Assembly (NCBI GenBank): GCA_003220195.1
Contig: QHRT01000173.1
Coordinates: 1-16,296, forward strand
Direction of reading: 5' to 3'
Source of the DNA: Candidatus Rokuibacteriota bacterium
GTDB taxonomy: Bacteria > Methylomirabilota > Methylomirabilia > Rokubacteriales > CSP1-6
DNA length: 16,296 nucleotides
The notes under the pieces were generated by a model. It had not been told where the DNA came from and made no database searches. It was given only the letters and a program-made list of their open reading frames with translations. The translations under genes and the position numbers were made by a program. Positions 14,610 to 16,296 of the stretch are shown here, one piece after another. Position 1 is the stretch's first letter. Every line of letters starts with the position of its first letter.

Positions 14610-15248
14610 TCACGCCGGCGACCGGCGACGAGCCAGCACGTAGCCGCGCGTGCTCGGGTGCTCGACGGCGACGTACGGCGCGCGCTCGAGCCGCATCTCG
14701 ACCTCGAGTCCGGCCTGTTCGAGCGCGGCGGTCACCTGCGTCGTGGTGTGGAAGTGGAACGTCAGCTCGACGGCTGCGCCGAGGAACTCGCTCCGGTGGA
14801 TCGGTTTCTCGCCGACGTGGAACGAGAGGAGCAGCGGCGCGCCCGGGGCGAGCGTCCGCGCGCAGCCGGTGAACGCGGCCGGCAGCTCGGTCGCGGAGAG
14901 GTGGACGATCGCGTAGAGCGCGACGGCCGCCGCGAGGCTCCCGGCTTCGAGCGGCGGCGCGGCGAGATCGCCGACTCGGAAATCGACCTCCGGATACGCG
15001 ACGCGAGCGCGTTCGATCGTCGCTGGTGAGAGGTCGATGCCGACCGCGCGGGCACCGCGACGGACGAGATAGGCCGCGGCATGACCAGGGCCGCACCCAA
15101 AGTCGGCGACGAGCCCCCCGCGAACTTCGGCAGCGATCACATCGAGCAACGCGCGGTCGAGGGGCTTCGCCGCAAGCTCGCCGGCGAAGCGATCCGCGTA
15201 GGCGGCCGCCACTTGATCGTAGGCGGCGGCGACGTCACGCGGCTTCAT
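14610..15248 (-). CDS. Class I SAM-dependent methyltransferase
   Basis: The 212-aa protein has the Rossmann methyltransferase motifs: motif I VADFGCGPGHAAAYL (47-61), motif II VGIDLSPATIERAR with the ribose-binding acid D72, VDFRVGDLAAPP for the adenine contact, and AAAVALYAIVHLSATELP for the strand-4 region. The AYDQVAAAYADRF N-terminus is that of the ubiE/Methyltransf_11/25 group. The acceptor is not predictable. No Shine-Dalgarno is obvious before ATG 15248, so the start is less certain, though the family N-terminus begins here. It is separated from the Ldh operon by 90 bp and from the next upstream gene by the hairpin element at 15301-15372, so it may be expressed on its own. Confidence 0.88.
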   Translation of the reverse strand: MKPRDVAAAYDQVAAAYADRFAGELAAKPLDRALLDVIAAEVRGGLVADFGCGPGHAAAYLVRRGARAVGIDLSPATIERARVAYPEVDFRVGDLAAPPLEAGSLAAAVALYAIVHLSATELPAAFTGCARTLAPGAPLLLSFHVGEKPIHRSEFLGAAVELTFHFHTTTQVTAALEQAGLEVEMRLERAPYVAVEHPSTRGYVLARRRSPA

Positions 15249-15300
15249 GCGTCCGGTGGCAGTCGGTGCCGGAGGCAGACGCGTCGATCAACCGCGTTTC

Positions 15301-15372
15301 GAGCGCGGGCTTTGCCCGCGCAATCGGTCTTGGGGGGAGCGGAGCCCCGAGGGGGGCCGTCAGGCCCTCCTC
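15301..15372. repeat. Intergenic cluster of three GC hairpins
   Basis: Three adjacent inverted repeats fill the gap: GCGCGGGC-TTT-GCCCGCGC (15303-15321, perfect 8-bp arms), a GGGG-rich arm pairing with GCCCC around 15332-15348, and GAGGGGGGCC-GTCA-GGCCCTCCTC (15349-15372, 10-bp arms with one mismatch). The last one holds the stop codon of the upstream minus-strand gene in its loop. There is no T tract. It looks like a dispersed extragenic palindromic element or a structured 3' end acting as mRNA stabiliser or terminator. No second copy is visible in this window. Confidence 0.5.
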
Positions 15373-15986
15373 GGTTGAAGGACGAGTCGCAGGTGATCGC
15401 GGAAATGCGGCTGGAGCCGGCTCGTCCAGTCGCTCTGTCGCGCCTGCTTCCATTCGGCCGAGGCTTGCACCTCCGGACTCTGCAGGTGATAGAGCGCCAC
15501 GTACTTCCGGTTGCCGCTCGTCCCGCGGAAGCGGCGCGCGGCGATCACGCCCGGCACCGCGGCGAGCGCCGGAATATGCTCCTTGTCGTACCACTCGTTG
15601 AACTCGGCTTCGAATTCCGGCGCGATGTGCATCGCGTTCAACAGCAGGCCGCCCGCACGAGTGGGCGGAAGCTGATCCCCGGGCACGATCTGATCCCCCT
15701 CGAAACGCATCAAGCGCTCGACGCGAGCCGTGATCCGCTTGGACCAGGGCGAGAGATTCTCGCCGGCGATCGCCAGGTACGCCGGGCTCTTCAAGACCGC
15801 GATGTTCTCGAGGTCGTACGTCGCGACCGAGACGGTGGGGTCCTCCGCTCCGATCCACCGCTGGCACACGAGAAATCCCGGCACGCGCTGCCGCTCCGGA
15901 AGATGCTCGGTGTCGTACCAGTCGTGGAACTCGTCCTCGGCGGCCCGGCCGATCTTCATCGCCGCGATCAGTGTGCCTTTTGCCAT
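15360..15986 (-). CDS. Tandem dimeric alpha/beta-barrel protein (EthD-like)
   Basis: The 208-aa product consists of two similar halves of the ferredoxin-like dimeric alpha/beta-barrel type. Half one has EDEFHDWYDTEHLPERQRVPG (about 17-37, shown without interruption only as its motif), and half two EAEFNEWYDKEHIPALAAVPG (about 126-146); both share the W-Y-D-x-E-H-x-P signature. This fused pair would form a pseudo-dimeric barrel in one chain. Such domains include EthD and small monooxygenase- or isomerase-like proteins of catabolic loci; the specific role is unknown. ATG 15986 is chosen because GGGAGG (15992-15997) lies 5 nt upstream; the open frame extends to 16232 but that part is low-complexity and lacks family similarity. 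It is divergent from the Tat-protein gene at 16244. Confidence 0.8.
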   Translation of the reverse strand: MAKGTLIAAMKIGRAAEDEFHDWYDTEHLPERQRVPGFLVCQRWIGAEDPTVSVATYDLENIAVLKSPAYLAIAGENLSPWSKRITARVERLMRFEGDQIVPGDQLPPTRAGGLLLNAMHIAPEFEAEFNEWYDKEHIPALAAVPGVIAARRFRGTSGNRKYVALYHLQSPEVQASAEWKQARQSDWTSRLQPHFRDHLRLVLQPRRA

Positions 15987-16063
15987 GTCGACCTCCCGCA
16001 TCGAGCGTGCGCTCGTCAGGCGGCTCCATTCCTTTGGCGAGCCGCGAAAATCGAGGCGGCCGA

Positions 16064-16069
16064 AGTATA
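16064..16069 (-). promoter_or_regulatory. Candidate -10 box for the EthD-like gene
   Basis: TATACT on the minus strand matches TATAAT at five positions and would start transcription near 16057, about 70 nt ahead of ATG 15986. No convincing -35 hexamer is seen at 16-18 nt. The remainder of the 15987-16243 divergent gap holds only a weak GATACG-like box (16163-16168, plus strand) ahead of the Tat-protein gene. Confidence 0.3.
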
Positions 16070-16243
16070 ACGCCGGAGCGATCGCGGGACGGTCGGCTCC
16101 GCGCCGCACTCGTCCAGCCGGCAATCCGAAGGCGGCGGCGACGGTTCGCTGAACGTGCGTGTGATACGCTGCGCGCGCGGCGACGGGCGACGGCGTCGTC
16201 GGCGAGACGCCCACCGACGCTCTCACATCCAAGGAGACACGGC

Positions 16244-16296
16244 ATGACTCGCAGGGAATTCATCGAGGACACCGCCGGCGCCGTCGCCGGCATCGG
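16244..16296 (+). CDS. N-terminus of a Tat-exported protein, cut by the window end
   Basis: Seventeen codons are visible: MTRREFIEDTAGAVAGI. The T-R-R-E-F-I stretch matches the twin-arginine consensus, and the Ala/Gly-rich run after it starts a hydrophobic region of a Tat signal peptide, so the mature protein is probably a folded, cofactor-containing periplasmic enzyme or an exported binding protein. An AAGGAG site lies 7 nt before the ATG, and the frame is open to the window end. The product family cannot be told from this fragment. Confidence 0.72.
   Translation, partial: MTRREFIEDTAGAVAGI

Noticed and set aside
14613..14630. CGCCGG/CCGGCG hairpin as a terminator of the methyltransferase gene
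   Set aside because: It lies within the last codons and has no T tract; a 6-bp GC palindrome is unremarkable at this base composition.
15987..16232. N-terminal extension of the EthD-like protein
   Set aside because: No family similarity, and a good Shine-Dalgarno marks ATG 15986.
1..16296. CRISPR arrays, tRNA or rRNA genes, insertion sequences, prophage genes
   Set aside because: No regularly spaced repeats, cloverleaf with T-loop consensus, transposase or phage-type product was seen on either strand.

Overview
This 16.3 kb window is GC-rich and densely coded, and reads like an environmental bacterium. It holds many short-spaced catabolic and redox genes: amidohydrolase, luciferase-like monooxygenase, Ldh-family dehydrogenase, alpha/beta-hydrolase, a signal-less family-3 solute-binding protein, and a UGSC selenoprotein. 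That mix is familiar from uncultured soil or subsurface lineages such as Rokubacteria, NC10 or Tectomicrobia. No taxonomic marker is present, so the lineage is an inference from gene content. There is no tRNA, rRNA, CRISPR array, insertion sequence or integrase that I can support.

Layout. (1) 2-1753 (+): the 3' part of a protein with a c-type heme motif followed by a streptogramin-lyase-like beta-propeller. (2) 4980-1784 (-): a compact operon of one membrane glycosyltransferase (GT2) and two paralogous radical SAM/SPASM proteins, the last one frameshifted. (3) 5142-7176 (+): a divergent multispanning GT-C/TMTC-like protein with C-terminal TPRs, also frameshifted. The 4981-5141 gap between them carries plausible back-to-back promoters. 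(4) 7200-10726 (+): amidohydrolase, then a UGSC-family selenoprotein with an in-frame TGA at 8534-8536 and a SECIS-like hairpin just after it, then an EamA/DMT transporter. (5) 14519-10742 (-): a catabolic-looking operon of Ldh-family oxidoreductase, solute-binding protein, luciferase-like flavin oxidoreductase and alpha/beta-hydrolase, with two ATGA overlaps. (6) 15248-14610 (-): a SAM-dependent methyltransferase. (7) 15986-15360 (-): a tandem-duplicated dimeric alpha/beta-barrel protein, separated from the methyltransferase by a hairpin-rich intergenic element. (8) 16244-end (+): the first codons of a Tat-exported protein.

The most notable item is the UGSC selenoprotein. A standard gene caller would end it at the TGA (95 aa) and start a second, unrelated-looking ORF at 8642. 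Read through the TGA, the sequence gives an A-D-U-G-S-C-T-S-W motif, and an 8-bp perfect hairpin with a GUG loop lies 11 nt behind the TGA. The protein appears to be a fusion with a second conserved domain, and that second half is thrown out of frame by an indel near 9150. Two other genes carry single-base homopolymer frameshifts (2126-2129 and 6801-6804). Three such events in 16 kb suggest uncorrected assembly or read errors at least as strongly as real gene decay.

Working together (inference): the GT2, twin radical SAM and TMTC-like genes look like a surface-glycan or glycopeptide modification locus. The two other multigene units look like small-molecule degradation modules, one with its own exporter or importer and one with a binding protein but no visible permease.
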